Below are positions 46,183 through 56,954 of a stretch of 64,000 nt of DNA, piece after piece. The stretch covers positions 1-64,000 of the forward strand of contig NZ_JXST01000019.1 in assembly GCF_000878195.1 (NCBI RefSeq), given 5' to 3'. Source of the stretch: Mycolicibacterium llatzerense (GTDB lineage: Bacteria > Actinomycetota > Actinomycetes > Mycobacteriales > Mycobacteriaceae). The position numbers and the translations under genes are program-made. Every line of letters starts with the position of its first letter. The first letter of the stretch is position 1. The notes under the pieces were generated by a model. That model saw only the letters and a list, made by a program, of their open reading frames with translations, had not been told where the DNA came from and did not search any database.

Positions 46183-46719
46183 GTCACGCACCCGTTGCGC
46201 GATGGCGGCCAGCGCCGCGTCGTCGTACACCGGCGGGCCCCACTCTGGCGTGATGGGCACGTCCACCCAGCTGCGGCAGCCCGCGTAGTCGGGGGTGCGA
46301 GGCAACCGAATCGGCGCCACAAGGGCTTTCGCCTGCACCACCAGCACCGTCAGCCGGTGCCGGGGCCGGAAATCGAGCCGGTCGTTCTGCACGGATTCAG
46401 CAGTCCAGATGTGCAGATCGGCGATGGCGTCCAGGTGCTCCGGGCGCTCTACTGCCACGGCGGCAACGACTTTCGCGCCGCCGCGCAGCAGGATGTCGGT
46501 CTCGGTGCTGTCCCCCGCCGCCCGGTCCAGCAGGTCGCTGAACTCGGGCCGAACCCGTGCCGCGTGGCTGTGCTCGACCGTCGGGAAGAACACGAACTCC
46601 GGCGCCGATACCTCGAATCGTTTCTCCCCGATGCCGCCCTTGCGCAGCAGTACCGTCTGGCGGCCGTCGAGCAGGGCCTGCACCGCCGCGCCCCACTCCT
46701 TGAGCGCGGGCGAATTCAC
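46171..46719 (-). CDS. DUF1802 family protein
   Basis: This 182-residue protein begins VNSPALKEWGAAVQALLDGRQTVLLRKGGIGEKRFEVSAPEFVFFPTVEHSH, which is characteristic of DUF1802. It has no signal or membrane segment. The start is GTG 46719, overlapping the stop of the DUF2277 gene (GTGA). A much longer frame is open upstream but would read through that gene out of frame. The family has no known function to me; coupling to the DUF2277 protein suggests a shared process. Confidence 0.8.
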   Translation of the reverse strand: MNSPALKEWGAAVQALLDGRQTVLLRKGGIGEKRFEVSAPEFVFFPTVEHSHAARVRPEFSDLLDRAAGDSTETDILLRGGAKVVAAVAVERPEHLDAIADLHIWTAESVQNDRLDFRPRHRLTVLVVQAKALVAPIRLPRTPDYAGCRSWVDVPITPEWGPPVYDDAALAAIAQRVRDSVG

Positions 46720-46982
46720 TTGGCGGCCAACCTCCCTTGCACCTCGGGCCGCCGCAGCGGCGGCACCGTCTTCGGTGGCTGTCGACGGGCCGGCAGCTGG
46801 CTCAGCAGTTTCTCGGTGACGGCCGTGACCTCGGCGACCGCCGCTTCGAAGGCGTCGACGTTGGCGGCGGTGGGTCGGGTGATCCCGCTGACCTTGCGGA
46901 TGTACTGACGCGCGGCAGCCTCGATCTCCTCGGCCGTGGCGGCCGGTTCCAGGCCACGCAGTTCGGTGATGTTGCGGCACAT
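46716..46982 (-). CDS. DUF2277 family small protein
   Basis: This 88-residue protein begins MCRNITELRGLEPAATAEEIEAAARQYIRKVSG, the DUF2277 signature, and has a basic proline-rich tail. In mycobacteria this small protein (Rv2798c type) is conserved, with no known function to me. ATG 46982 has GGAGG directly before it, and TATCGT ends 7 nt upstream, so both leaderless and leadered initiation are conceivable. It diverges from echA16. Confidence 0.8.
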   Translation of the reverse strand: MCRNITELRGLEPAATAEEIEAAARQYIRKVSGITRPTAANVDAFEAAVAEVTAVTEKLLSQLPARRQPPKTVPPLRRPEVQGRLAAK

Positions 46983-47053
46983 GGCCTCCACGATAGGCCC
47001 GTTCGGGCCGCAAGTTACGGTGTCGGTGGGTGACCGCCAAGCAAGGAGCCAAC

Positions 47054-47803
47054 GTGACCGACGTTCTACTCATCGACACCACCGACCGGGTACGCACCCT
47101 GACGCTGAACCGGCCCAAGTCCCGGAACGCGCTGTCGTACGAGCTGCGCGATGCCTTCTACGGCGCGCTGCGCCAGGCCGAGGCCGATCCGGACGTCGAC
47201 GTGGTGATCCTGACCGGCGCGGATCCGGTGTTCTGTGCCGGCCTCGACCTCAAGGAGCTCGGCGAGGGCGCGGACCTGCCGGACATCTCGCCGAAGTGGC
47301 CGAACATGACCAAGCCCGTGATCGGCGCCATCAACGGCGCCGCGGTCACCGGTGGGCTGGAGCTGGCCCTGTACTGCGACATCCTGATCGCCTCGGAGAA
47401 CGCCAAATTCGCCGACACCCACGCCCGCGTCGGGCTGCTGCCGACCTGGGGTCTGAGTGTGCGACTGCCGCAGAAGGCCGGCATCGGACTGGCCCGCCGG
47501 ATGAGCCTGACCGGCGACTACCTGTCGGCCGCCGAAGCGCTGCGGGCCGGGCTCGTCACCGAGGTGGTGCCGCACGACGAGCTGCTCCCGACCGCGCGCC
47601 GCGTCGCGGCCTCGATCGTCGGCAACAACCAGAACGCTGTGCGCGCGCTGCTGGATTCGTACCACCGCATCGACGGCTCGCAGACCGACGCCGGGCTGTG
47701 GATCGAAGCCGCGTCGGCCCGCAAGTGGATGGACTCCTCCAGCGGCAACGACATCGCCGCCAACCGCGACGCCGTCATGCAGCGCGGCCGCACTCAGGTC
47801 TGA
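47054..47803 (+). CDS. echA16: Enoyl-CoA hydratase/isomerase-family protein (EchA16-type)
   Basis: This 249-residue crotonase-fold protein has FCAGLDLKELGEG and VIGAINGAAVTGGLELALYCDILIASENAKFADTHARVGLLPTWGLSVRLPQKAG. The oxyanion-hole glycines are kept, but the two glutamates that catalyse hydration in classical enoyl-CoA hydratases are replaced around HARVGLLPTWG. It may therefore do another crotonase reaction or bind acyl-CoA only. The start is GTG 47054 with AAGGAG 5 nt upstream. The gene order near dinF fits Rv2831. Confidence 0.87.
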   Translation: MTDVLLIDTTDRVRTLTLNRPKSRNALSYELRDAFYGALRQAEADPDVDVVILTGADPVFCAGLDLKELGEGADLPDISPKWPNMTKPVIGAINGAAVTGGLELALYCDILIASENAKFADTHARVGLLPTWGLSVRLPQKAGIGLARRMSLTGDYLSAAEALRAGLVTEVVPHDELLPTARRVAASIVGNNQNAVRALLDSYHRIDGSQTDAGLWIEAASARKWMDSSSGNDIAANRDAVMQRGRTQV

Positions 47804-47810
47804 ACCGCCG

Positions 47811-47863
47811 AACGTGAAGTAGATCGCGAAGAATCTCAAGATCCTCGCGATCTACTTCACGTT
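47811..47863. terminator. Long bidirectional hairpin between echA16 and dinF (repeat family B)
   Basis: AACGTGAAGTAGATCGCGA (47811-47829) and TCGCGATCTACTTCACGTT (47845-47863) are perfect 19-bp arms. ATCT/AGAT inside the loop can pair further. The dinF stop lies in the right arm. The sequence resembles the decayed repeat at 6688-6744. Confidence 0.7.
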
Positions 47864-49173
47864 GGGCCGGACTCGTACAGCCAACGGCCGGACAGGGCAC
47901 GCCAGCCGACGAACACCAGCCGCAGCAGCAGGAAGGTGCTCAGCCCGGACCAGATGCCGGCCAGACCCCAGCCGAAGGCCAGCGACAACCAGATCAACGG
48001 CAGGAAGCCGACGAGCCCGCTGATCAGCGTGGCGTTGCGCATGAACTTCGCGTCGCCGGCGCCCAGCAGCACCCCGTCGAGCGCGAAAACGATACCGGCG
48101 ATGGGCAATTGGGCCACCATGAACCACCAGGGAACGCCGATCTGAGCCCGCACGGCGTGGTCGGCGGTGAACACTGCGGGCAGCACGCCGGAGCCCAGCG
48201 CGAACACCGCGGCCAGCACCGCCGCGGCGGCTGCCGAATACACCGTCACACGCCACGCCACCGTCTTGGCGTGACCCGGCTCCCCCGCCCCGAGAGCCGC
48301 GCCGACCAGCGACTGTGCCGCGATCGCCAACGAATCCAATACCAGCGCAAGGAAATTCCACAGCTGCAGCACCACCTGATGAGCGGCGACGGCCGCCGCA
48401 CCGAACCGGGCCGCAACCGCACCGGCGGACAGGAAGCACACCTGGAAGGCCAGGGACCGCAGCACGAGATCGCGACCCATGGTCAGTTGAGCGCGCAGCA
48501 CGTCGGGCCGTAGCCGCAGCGAAACCCGTTCGGACAGCAGCGCATACCCGAACAACGCCGCGGCGATCCACTGCCCGATCAGGTTCGCCACCGCCGAGCC
48601 CGTCAGGCCGAGCCGCGGAAACCCGAGCCGTCCGAAGACCAAAAGCGGGCATAGCACCGCTGAAATACCCACGCCGACAAGCACATACCGCAGTGGACGG
48701 ACCGTGTCCTGCACGCCGCGCAGCCAGCCGTTGCCGGCCAAGGAAACGAGGATGGCCGGCACCGCGAGGATCGCGATGCGCAACCACGGCAATGCCGTTT
48801 CGGCGATGCCGCCACCGGAGCCGGCGATGGCCGTCAGCAATACCGGTGCCAGCGCCTCCACCACAACCACGATGAGCGTGCCGAGGGCCAGCGCCAGCCA
48901 CGTCGCCTGCACGCCCTCCCCGACCGCACCGGCCCGGTCACCGGCACCGAAGCTGCGCGCCGACCGCGACGTCGTGCCGTACGACAGGAAAGTCAGCTGC
49001 GAACCGACCAGGCTCAGGATCAACCCGCCCACGGCCAGGCCGGCCAGCGGCAGCGCGCCCAACCGGCCCACCACGGCCGTGTCCAGCAGGAGATAGATCG
49101 GCTCGGCGGCAAGCACCCCGAGCGCGGGAAAGGCCAGCCCCGCGATGCGCCGACCGGTGACCCCGGTGGTCAT
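47857..49173 (-). CDS. dinF: MATE-family efflux protein (DinF)
   Basis: This 438-residue integral membrane protein of the MATE/DinF type has about twelve helices in two similar halves. It has LAFPALGVLAAEPIYLLLDTAVVGRLG near the N-terminus and the matching VAARFGAAAVAAHQVVLQLWNFLALVLDSLAIAAQSLVG in the second half. Such proteins exchange cationic compounds for Na+ or H+. I place the start at ATG 49173; a GTG at 49182 is in frame. The hairpin at 49192-49256 directly precedes it. It converges on echA16 and corresponds to Rv2836c. Confidence 0.9.
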   Translation of the reverse strand: MTTGVTGRRIAGLAFPALGVLAAEPIYLLLDTAVVGRLGALPLAGLAVGGLILSLVGSQLTFLSYGTTSRSARSFGAGDRAGAVGEGVQATWLALALGTLIVVVVEALAPVLLTAIAGSGGGIAETALPWLRIAILAVPAILVSLAGNGWLRGVQDTVRPLRYVLVGVGISAVLCPLLVFGRLGFPRLGLTGSAVANLIGQWIAAALFGYALLSERVSLRLRPDVLRAQLTMGRDLVLRSLAFQVCFLSAGAVAARFGAAAVAAHQVVLQLWNFLALVLDSLAIAAQSLVGAALGAGEPGHAKTVAWRVTVYSAAAAAVLAAVFALGSGVLPAVFTADHAVRAQIGVPWWFMVAQLPIAGIVFALDGVLLGAGDAKFMRNATLISGLVGFLPLIWLSLAFGWGLAGIWSGLSTFLLLRLVFVGWRALSGRWLYESGPT

Positions 49174-49191
49174 GACGCGCACACCCGTCGG

Positions 49192-49256
49192 CCGCGAGCG
49201 GCCTCAAAATGCACGCCAAACACGGCGTGTCGCCGTACAAACACGGCCGCTCGCGG
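49192..49256 (-). terminator. Hairpin at the end of the rimP-nrnA operon, just before dinF
   Basis: CCGCGAGCGGCC (49192-49203) and GGCCGCTCGCGG (49245-49256) form a perfect 12-bp stem. A second stem, CACGCC/GGCGTG, lies inside. It begins 15 nt after the nrnA stop and ends 19 nt before the dinF ATG. It may act as a terminator or as an attenuator between the two. Confidence 0.6.
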
Positions 49257-49270
49257 GGAGGGGGAAAGCA

Positions 49271-50738
<1,468 letters not shown>

Positions 50739-50741
50739 CGC

Positions 50742-53591
50742 TTACGTACGAGCCTTCTCGACGAGTTCGTACGTCTCGATGACGTCGCCTTCCTTGATGT
50801 CGTTGTAGGTCAGCGTCAGACCGCATTCGTAACCTTCGCGCACCTCGGTGGCGTCGTCCTTCTCACGCTTGAGCGAGGACACCGTGAGGTTCTCGGCGAT
50901 GACGATGTTGTCGCGCAGCAGGCGGGCCTTGGCGTTACGCCGCATGAGGCCCGACTGCACGAGGCAACCAGCGATGTTGCCGATCTTCGACGACCGGAAG
51001 ATGGCGCGGATCTCGGCGCGGCCGAGCTCCTTCTCCTCGTAGACCGGCTTGAGCATGCCCTTGAGCGCGCTCTCGATCTCGTCGATGGCCTGGTAGATCA
51101 CCGAGTAGTACCGAATCTCGACACCCTCGCGGTTCGCCAGCTCGGTCGCCTTGCCTTCGGCACGGACGTTGAAGCCGATGATGATCGCGTCCGAGGCCGA
51201 AGCCAGGTTGACGTTCGTCTCGGTCACGCCACCGACACCACGGTCGATGACGCGCAGTTCCACCTCGTCGTCGATCTGGATGCCCATCAAGGCCTCCTCG
51301 AGCGCCTCGACGGTGCCCGAGTTGTCGCCCTTGAGGATCAGGTTCAGCTGGCTGGTTTCCTTCAGCGCCGAATCCAGGTCTTCCAGGCTGATGCGCTTGC
51401 GCGAACGTGCGGCCAGCGCGTTGCGCTTGCGCGCGCTGCGCCGGTCGGCGATCTGGCGGGCGATGCGGTCCTCGTCGACCACCAGCAGGTTGTCGCCGGC
51501 GCCGGGCACCGAGGTGAAGCCGATCACCTGGACCGGACGTGACGGCAGCGCCTCGTGGACGTCCTCACCGTGCTCGTCGACCATGCGACGGACGCGGCCG
51601 TAGGCGTCACCGGCGACGATCGAGTCACCGACCCGCAGCGTGCCGCGCTGGATCAGCACCGTGGCGACCGGACCGCGACCGCGGTCCAGGTGCGCCTCGA
51701 TGGCCACACCCTGGGCTTCCATGTCGGGGTTGGCCCGCAGGTCCAGCGAGGCATCCGCGGTCAGCAGCACTGCTTCGAGCAGACCGTCGATGTTGGTGCC
51801 CTGCTTGGCCGAGATGTCCACGAACATGGTGTCGCCGCCGTACTCCTCGGCCACCAGGTTGTACTCGGTCAGCTGCGCCCGGATCTTCTGCGGATCCGCG
51901 CCTTCCTTGTCGATCTTGTTGACCGCCACCACGATCGGCACATCAGCGGCCTGAGCGTGGTTGATGGCCTCCACCGTCTGCGGCATGACGCCGTCGTCGG
52001 CGGCGACCACCAGGATCGCGATGTCGGTGGCCTTCGCACCACGGGCACGCATGGCGGTGAACGCCTCGTGACCCGGGGTGTCGATGAACGTCACCAGACG
52101 CTCGTTGCCGTCCAGCTCGGTCAGCACCTGGTAGGCACCGATGTGCTGGGTGATGCCGCCGGCTTCGCCCTCGCGAACGTTCGCCTTACGGATGGTGTCG
52201 AGCAGTCGGGTCTTACCGTGGTCGACGTGGCCCATGACGGTGACCACAGGCGGCCGGCTGGCCAGGTCGTCCTCGTCGCCGGCGTCCTCGCCGTAGGTGA
52301 GGTCGAACGACTCGAGCAGCTCGCGGTCCTCGTCCTCCGGGGACACGACCTGCACGACGTAGTTCATCTCGCCGCCCAGCAGCTCGAGGGTCTCATCGCC
52401 CACCGACTGGGTGGCGGTGACCATCTCGCCCAGGTTGAACAGCGCCTGCACCAGCGAAGCCGGGTTGGCGTTGATCTTCTCGGCGAAGTCGCTCAGCGAC
52501 GCGCCGCGAGCGAGGCGGATGACCTCGCCGTTGCCATGCGGCAACCGCACGCCACCGACGATCGGGGCCTGCATGTTCTCGTATTCGGCGCGTTTCGCGC
52601 GCTTCGACTTACGGCCACGACGGGGCGCGCCACCGGGACGCCCGAAGGCACCCGCGGCACCGCCGCGCTGACCGGGACGACCGCCGCCACCACCGGGGCC
52701 ACCGCCACCGGGAGCGCCGCCGCCACCGGGACGACCACGGAAGCCACCAGCAGCACCTGCGCCGGCACCAGCACCACCGCCGGCGCCACCGCCGCGGTAG
52801 TTACCGCCGCCACCGGCACCGCCGGGACGAGGGCCGCCTGCGCCGCCACCCGGACGGGGACCGCCACCGGGGCGCGGACCGCCCGGACGACCGACGGCAC
52901 CCGGACGGGCACCCGGCGGACGCGGAGGCATGTTGCCCGGCGTGACACCGGGACGCGGGCCGCCACCCGGACGGGGTCCACCGGCGCCGGGGCCCGGACG
53001 GGGTCCACCGGGACCGGCCTGCGGGCGCGGTGCCGGCCGGTCGACCGGCTGCTGGGAAGAGAAGGGGTTGTTGCCGACGCGCGGAGCCCGCGGGGCCGGC
53101 TTGGGTGCGCCGGGTCGCGGACCCGGAGTAGCACCCGGGGTGGCCGGACGCGGCTGGGCCGGAGCCGCCGAAGCGGCGGGCGCTGCCGGCTCCGGCGCGG
53201 CCGGTGCCTGGGGCTGCGGAACAGCGGGCTTGGGCGCACCGGGCTTGGGTCCACCGGCGGCGGGTGCCGACGGTGCGACTACCTCTGCTGCCGGAGCTGC
53301 GGCCGGCGCTGCCGGTGCAGGTGCGGCGGGAGCCGCGACGGGTGCCGGCTTGGGTGCGCCGGGCTTCGGGCCACCCGACGGCCGGGCGGCCGCGGGCGCG
53401 GCCGGTGCCTCGGACTTGGCGGGCTTGCCGCCGCCGAATGCCTCACGCAACCGGCGTGCGACGGGCGCCTCCACAGTGGAGGACGCAGATTTGACGAATT
53501 CGCCCTGTTCGCTCAGCCGAGCGAGTACTTCCTTGCTGGTCACACCGAGTTCTTTGGCCAACTCGTGTACGCGTGCCTTACCTGCTGCCAC
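50742..53591 (-). CDS. infB: Translation initiation factor IF-2
   Basis: This 949-residue IF-2 places initiator tRNA on the 30S subunit. Domains in order: an N-terminal IF2_N ([24 protein letters not shown]), a low-complexity segment of Ala, Pro, Gly and Arg (about residues 55-330), a second IF2_N-like part, the G domain ([33 protein letters not shown]), then domains II, III and IV. The start is GTG 53591 with AGGAG 5 nt upstream. The segment at about 52620-53430 is a run of near-repeats of GGPRPG-type units. Confidence 0.96.
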   Translation of the reverse strand: MAAGKARVHELAKELGVTSKEVLARLSEQGEFVKSASSTVEAPVARRLREAFGGGKPAKSEAPAAPAAARPSGGPKPGAPKPAPVAAPAAPAPAAPAAAPAAEVVAPSAPAAGGPKPGAPKPAVPQPQAPAAPEPAAPAASAAPAQPRPATPGATPGPRPGAPKPAPRAPRVGNNPFSSQQPVDRPAPRPQAGPGGPRPGPGAGGPRPGGGPRPGVTPGNMPPRPPGARPGAVGRPGGPRPGGGPRPGGGAGGPRPGGAGGGGNYRGGGAGGGAGAGAGAAGGFRGRPGGGGAPGGGGPGGGGGRPGQRGGAAGAFGRPGGAPRRGRKSKRAKRAEYENMQAPIVGGVRLPHGNGEVIRLARGASLSDFAEKINANPASLVQALFNLGEMVTATQSVGDETLELLGGEMNYVVQVVSPEDEDRELLESFDLTYGEDAGDEDDLASRPPVVTVMGHVDHGKTRLLDTIRKANVREGEAGGITQHIGAYQVLTELDGNERLVTFIDTPGHEAFTAMRARGAKATDIAILVVAADDGVMPQTVEAINHAQAADVPIVVAVNKIDKEGADPQKIRAQLTEYNLVAEEYGGDTMFVDISAKQGTNIDGLLEAVLLTADASLDLRANPDMEAQGVAIEAHLDRGRGPVATVLIQRGTLRVGDSIVAGDAYGRVRRMVDEHGEDVHEALPSRPVQVIGFTSVPGAGDNLLVVDEDRIARQIADRRSARKRNALAARSRKRISLEDLDSALKETSQLNLILKGDNSGTVEALEEALMGIQIDDEVELRVIDRGVGGVTETNVNLASASDAIIIGFNVRAEGKATELANREGVEIRYYSVIYQAIDEIESALKGMLKPVYEEKELGRAEIRAIFRSSKIGNIAGCLVQSGLMRRNAKARLLRDNIVIAENLTVSSLKREKDDATEVREGYECGLTLTYNDIKEGDVIETYELVEKART
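52620..53430. repeat. Low-complexity repeat tract inside infB
   Basis: The DNA is made of short, imperfect G/C-rich units that encode Gly-Gly-Pro-Arg-Pro-Gly and Ala/Pro-rich stretches. Such tracts are a known feature of actinobacterial IF-2, and long accidental open frames appear on the other strand because of them. Confidence 0.7.
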
Positions 53592-53724
53592 TTCTCTCCT
53601 CATCGTGAGGCGTCAGCGGTAGTAGGCCGCGCCTCGGTTTAGCTATGACGCATGGTCATCGGGACTTCACGGTGTGCTCATGTTCTTCGCTACCTGTTCT
53701 GGTTGCTGTGGTGTTCAGGGCCCA

Positions 53725-54015
53725 TCAGGCCGGTATGGCACTGAAGAACTCTTCGACCGCAGAGGTGTCCGGCGAACCGGTGATGCGCAACGCTCGGGCG
53801 AATGCTCGCCGCCGAACTGCCGCGTCGAGGCACTGCTGAACGGGGTGCAACCACGCACCCCGACCCGGCAGGTTACCCGCTGAATCGACCGAAACGGCGC
53901 ATTTACCGTCCCCGTCGCGTACAGCTGCCACTCGAAGCAAGTCGACGGCCAGCTCTCGTTTCCGGCAGCCGATGCAGGTACGCACCGGGGCTGTCGGAGT
54001 CTCGCGCTGGATCAC
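53725..54015 (-). CDS. YlxR-family RNA-binding protein
   Basis: This 96-residue protein begins [32 protein letters not shown] and includes [27 protein letters not shown], the DUF448/YlxR pattern in the nusA-infB operon. YlxR proteins bind RNA or RNase P and can affect gene expression. GTG 54015 gives the family length; a longer frame overlaps nusA. The 133-bp gap to infB is free of other genes. Confidence 0.88.
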   Translation of the reverse strand: MIQRETPTAPVRTCIGCRKRELAVDLLRVAAVRDGDGKCAVSVDSAGNLPGRGAWLHPVQQCLDAAVRRRAFARALRITGSPDTSAVEEFFSAIPA

Positions 54016-54098
54016 AGTGCAGTCTACCGTCTCGGGGCCCTTGAACTTCAATCGCGGTCGCGGCCCCGACACGCCGCCGGTAACTGCGGGTTCTCGCC

Positions 54099-55163
54099 TC
54101 AGCGGTCGCGGCCACCACCATGGCCTGCCGACCGGCCGCCGGCGTCGGCCTCCCGACCCCCCGCCGGCGCACCCGCACCGTCGGCGTCGCTGCGGATGTC
54201 GATGCGCCAACCGGTGAGACGCGCCGCCAGACGCGCGTTCTGGCCCTCCTTGCCGATCGCCAGCGACAGCTGGAAGTCGGGCACCACGACCCGCGCCGCG
54301 CGCTGCAACTCGTCGATCACCGTCACCGACACGACCTTGGCCGGCGACAGGGCGTTGGCGACGAACTTCGCCGGGTCCTCGTCGTAGTCGATGATGTCGA
54401 TCTTCTCGCCCGAGAGCTCGCTCATCACGTTGCGCACGCGCTGACCCATCGGTCCGATGCAGGCGCCCTTGGCGTTCAGCCCCGGCACCCGCGACGCGAC
54501 GGCGATCTTGGACCGGTGTCCGGCTTCACGTGCGACGGCGACGATCTCCACCGACTCGTCGGCGATCTCGGGGACCTCCAGCGAGAAGAGCTTCCGCACC
54601 AGGTTCGGGTGCGTCCGCGACAGCGTGATGACGGGTTCGCGGGCGCCGCGGGCCACCCCGACGACGTAGCAGCGCACCCGGTCACCGTGCACGTAGGTCT
54701 CCCCCGGCACCTGCTCGGCGGCCGGGATCACACCCTCGGAGCCCTTGGCCTCGGTGCCGACCCGGACCACCACGAGGCCGCGGGCGTTGGCCCGGGCGTC
54801 GCGCTGGATCACGCCGGCGACGATGTCGCCCTCGCGGGCCGAGAACTCGCCATAGTTCTTCTCGTTCTCGGCGTCGCGCAGCCGCTGCAGGATGACCTGC
54901 CGCGCAGTGGTCGCCGCGATCCGGCCGAATCCCTCTGGGGTGTCGTCCCACTCGTGGATGACGGTCCCGTCCGTGTCGGTCTGACGCGCGATCACCCGCA
55001 CGATGCCCGACTTGCGGTCGACGTCGATGTACGCGTCGGGCTCGTGCCCTTCGGTGTGGCGGTATGCAGTCAGCAGCGCCGTCTTGATGGTGTCGACGAC
55101 GACGTCGACCGTGATTCCTTTGTCCGCCTCGATGGCATGTAGTGCCGCCATGTCGATGTTCAT
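54099..55163 (-). CDS. nusA: Transcription termination/antitermination factor NusA
   Basis: This 354-residue NusA has an N-terminal RNA polymerase-binding domain, an S1 domain ([25 protein letters not shown]...[17 protein letters not shown]) and two KH domains ([27 protein letters not shown] and [19 protein letters not shown]). It lacks the acidic repeats of E. coli NusA, as in other mycobacteria. The tail is Gly/Asp-rich. Its ATG overlaps the rimP stop (ATGA). It controls pausing and rRNA antitermination. Confidence 0.97.
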   Translation of the reverse strand: MNIDMAALHAIEADKGITVDVVVDTIKTALLTAYRHTEGHEPDAYIDVDRKSGIVRVIARQTDTDGTVIHEWDDTPEGFGRIAATTARQVILQRLRDAENEKNYGEFSAREGDIVAGVIQRDARANARGLVVVRVGTEAKGSEGVIPAAEQVPGETYVHGDRVRCYVVGVARGAREPVITLSRTHPNLVRKLFSLEVPEIADESVEIVAVAREAGHRSKIAVASRVPGLNAKGACIGPMGQRVRNVMSELSGEKIDIIDYDEDPAKFVANALSPAKVVSVTVIDELQRAARVVVPDFQLSLAIGKEGQNARLAARLTGWRIDIRSDADGAGAPAGGREADAGGRSAGHGGGRDR

Positions 55164-55714
55164 CCCTCGGCCCCCTCTCCGGTCATACCCGCCAGCTCCA
55201 GTTCCCGGCGATTGGGTGGTGAAAATTCAACCTGTACAACAGCTTTCGTAATATCCGCGAGCGCGACGGTGGTCACCGACAGCACGCCCCGGTTGGCGAC
55301 GACCAGTTGGATCGCGCTGCCGTCGTGCTCCCCCAGCCGGCCCGTCAGCGACTTACCGTCGGCCAGGGTCAGCTCGACCTTGCGACCACGGGCGCGGCGG
55401 TAGTGCCGCTCCGCGGTCAGCGGACGCTCCACGCCGGGTGAGGTGACCTCCAGCACATAGGGCTCTGAATCGGCGGTCACCTGGTCCAGCAGCTCGGCTG
55501 CGACGCGCGATAAGTCGGCGACCGCATCCAGGTCCAGACCCGAGTCACCGTCGGCCACCACGACGACCCGTGGGGGGCGCGCGGCGGCATCCACCCGCAC
55601 GTCCTCGATGTCGTATCCGGCGTCCGCGAAAGCACTGCTGAGCAGCTCAAGCACCTGGCCTGTGGTCGGTAACCGACTGGGTGGCAGCGGTTGTTCCGGC
55701 GTGTCCCGGGCCAC
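55160..55714 (-). CDS. rimP: Ribosome maturation factor RimP
   Basis: This 184-residue RimP assists 30S assembly. It has a middle [45 protein letters not shown] and [35 protein letters not shown], the family motif, followed by an SH3-like C-terminal domain. GTG 55714 has AGGAG 7 nt upstream. It is the first gene of the rimP-nusA-ylxR-infB-rbfA-nrnA run. A long frame upstream of it overlaps the divergent lipoprotein gene and is not real. Confidence 0.95.
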   Translation of the reverse strand: MARDTPEQPLPPSRLPTTGQVLELLSSAFADAGYDIEDVRVDAAARPPRVVVVADGDSGLDLDAVADLSRVAAELLDQVTADSEPYVLEVTSPGVERPLTAERHYRRARGRKVELTLADGKSLTGRLGEHDGSAIQLVVANRGVLSVTTVALADITKAVVQVEFSPPNRRELELAGMTGEGAEG

Positions 55715-55876
55715 GGCGAGCTCCTCATCTTGAGTTGTGCGGACAGGGCCCCCAGAAGGGTGAACCCGGTACCAACGATACGCCAGCAGCGCATGACCGA
55801 ATGGCAATCGCGGCTGCGGCACCGGAGAACATCCAGCCGGACGCTGCCGGGCAGCGGCTATCGGCAATGGCAGGAT

Positions 55877-56410
55877 GTGCCTGTGCCGCACACCGAAACC
55901 ACCGTCAGCCGACGGCGTGTCCTGCTGGGCACAGCCGCACTGGCGCTGCTCGGCGGCGCGGTGTCGGCGTGCGGATCGGCACCGCAGCGCGATCCCGCCC
56001 TGGACATCCTGAACGCCGAGCTCGACCGGGCCCGCAAGGACAGTCAGCTGGCCACTTCCGCCACCACCGGCGTGCCGCCCCAGGTGGCGGCGGCGCTGAC
56101 GGCCGTCGCAGCGCTGCGGGACGCGCACGCCCGGGCACTGGCCGACGAACTCACCCGGATGGGCAGCCCGCCGCCGGCCGCGCCGTCGTCCACCACCGAG
56201 ACGTCGGCGACCCCTGCCGCGACTACCGGCGCCACGCCGCCACCGGCGCCCCCGACACCTCAGGAAGTCGTTGCGGCACTGGAACAGGCGGCCGACAGCA
56301 CGGGGCGTGCCGCGGCCGGTCAATCCGGTTATCGCGCCGGGCTGCTGGCCTCGATCGCCGCCGCCTGCACCGCGGCACACACCGTCACGCTCGCCGGGCA
56401 GGCATCATGA
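55877..56410 (+). CDS. Tat-exported lipoprotein, alanine-rich
   Basis: This protein of about 177 residues begins VPVPHTETTVSRRRVLLGTAALALLGGAVSACGS. It has a twin-arginine motif (SRRRVL), a hydrophobic helix and a lipobox (VSAC), so it is probably exported by Tat and lipidated. The mature part is rich in Ala, Pro and Thr with helical segments (EQAADSTGRAAAGQSGYRAGLLASIAAACTAAH). The start is GTG 55877 with AGGA just before it; GTG 55883 is possible. The next gene overlaps its stop (ATGA). The position corresponds to Rv2843. Confidence 0.78.
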   Translation: MPVPHTETTVSRRRVLLGTAALALLGGAVSACGSAPQRDPALDILNAELDRARKDSQLATSATTGVPPQVAAALTAVAALRDAHARALADELTRMGSPPPAAPSSTTETSATPAATTGATPPPAPPTPQEVVAALEQAADSTGRAAAGQSGYRAGLLASIAAACTAAHTVTLAGQAS

Positions 56411-56874
56411 CCAGCCCGCAACCCACCCCGACGCGGCCGGGCAGCCCCGCCGACGCCGCGCTGTACGACGCGGTTGCTGCCGAGCACGGCACCATCTACG
56501 GCTACGGCCTGGTGTCGGCGCACACCACACCCGACGTCAATGATCTGGTCGCCCAGGCCATGGCCCAGCATCGGGCGAACCGCGAAGCCGCCATCACCGC
56601 ACTGGCGGGACGCTCGGTGCCGGCTCCACTGCCCGCCGCGGGCTATCAGCTCCCGATCGACGCCAACAACCCCGGCGACGCGGCCAAGCTGGCCCTGCAG
56701 ATGGAAGAGGAGACCGCCGTCGCCTGGCGCGCGGTAGCCGAGCAGGCGACCACCACCGAAGACCGGACCCTGGCCGTCAAGGTCCTCACCGACAGCGCGG
56801 TGCTGGCCGCGCGGTGGCGCGCGGTGCTCGGGGTGACGCCGGCCGTCGTGGCATTCCCCGGCGGCACCGAGTAG
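56407..56874 (+). CDS. DUF4439 ferritin-like protein
   Basis: This 155-residue protein has two helical pairs with ferritin-like motifs: LYDAVAAEHGTIYGYGLV with Glu and His, and LQMEEETAVAWRAVAEQA with several Glu. This is the DUF4439 family. It may bind a metal, but the ligands are only inferred. It has no signal peptide. Overlap with the lipoprotein gene (ATGA) suggests that the two act together at the membrane. The position corresponds to Rv2844. Confidence 0.8.
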   Translation: MTSPQPTPTRPGSPADAALYDAVAAEHGTIYGYGLVSAHTTPDVNDLVAQAMAQHRANREAAITALAGRSVPAPLPAAGYQLPIDANNPGDAAKLALQMEEETAVAWRAVAEQATTTEDRTLAVKVLTDSAVLAARWRAVLGVTPAVVAFPGGTE

Positions 56875-56885
56875 TCCACTCACTG

Positions 56886-56948
56886 CGCCGAGTGGCCAGT
56901 TATCGCACGGTTTTTCCGCAAACGCGTGCAACAACTGGCCGTTCGGCG
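56886..56948. terminator. Bidirectional hairpin before proS end (repeat family A, copy 2)
   Basis: CGCCGA (56886-56891) pairs with TCGGCG (56943-56948). GGCCAGTTATCGCACG (56894-56909) pairs with CGTGCAACAACTGGCC (56925-56940) at 14 of 16 positions. It lies between convergent DUF4439 and proS stops. The left half is nearly identical to that at 21907-21969. Confidence 0.65.
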
Positions 56949-56954
56949 GTCGGG

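Noticed and set aside
51555..53642. A 695-residue plus-strand frame opposite infB
   Set aside because: It is created by the repetitive G/C-rich tract of infB; it is rich in Thr/Gly/Arg repeats with no family features.
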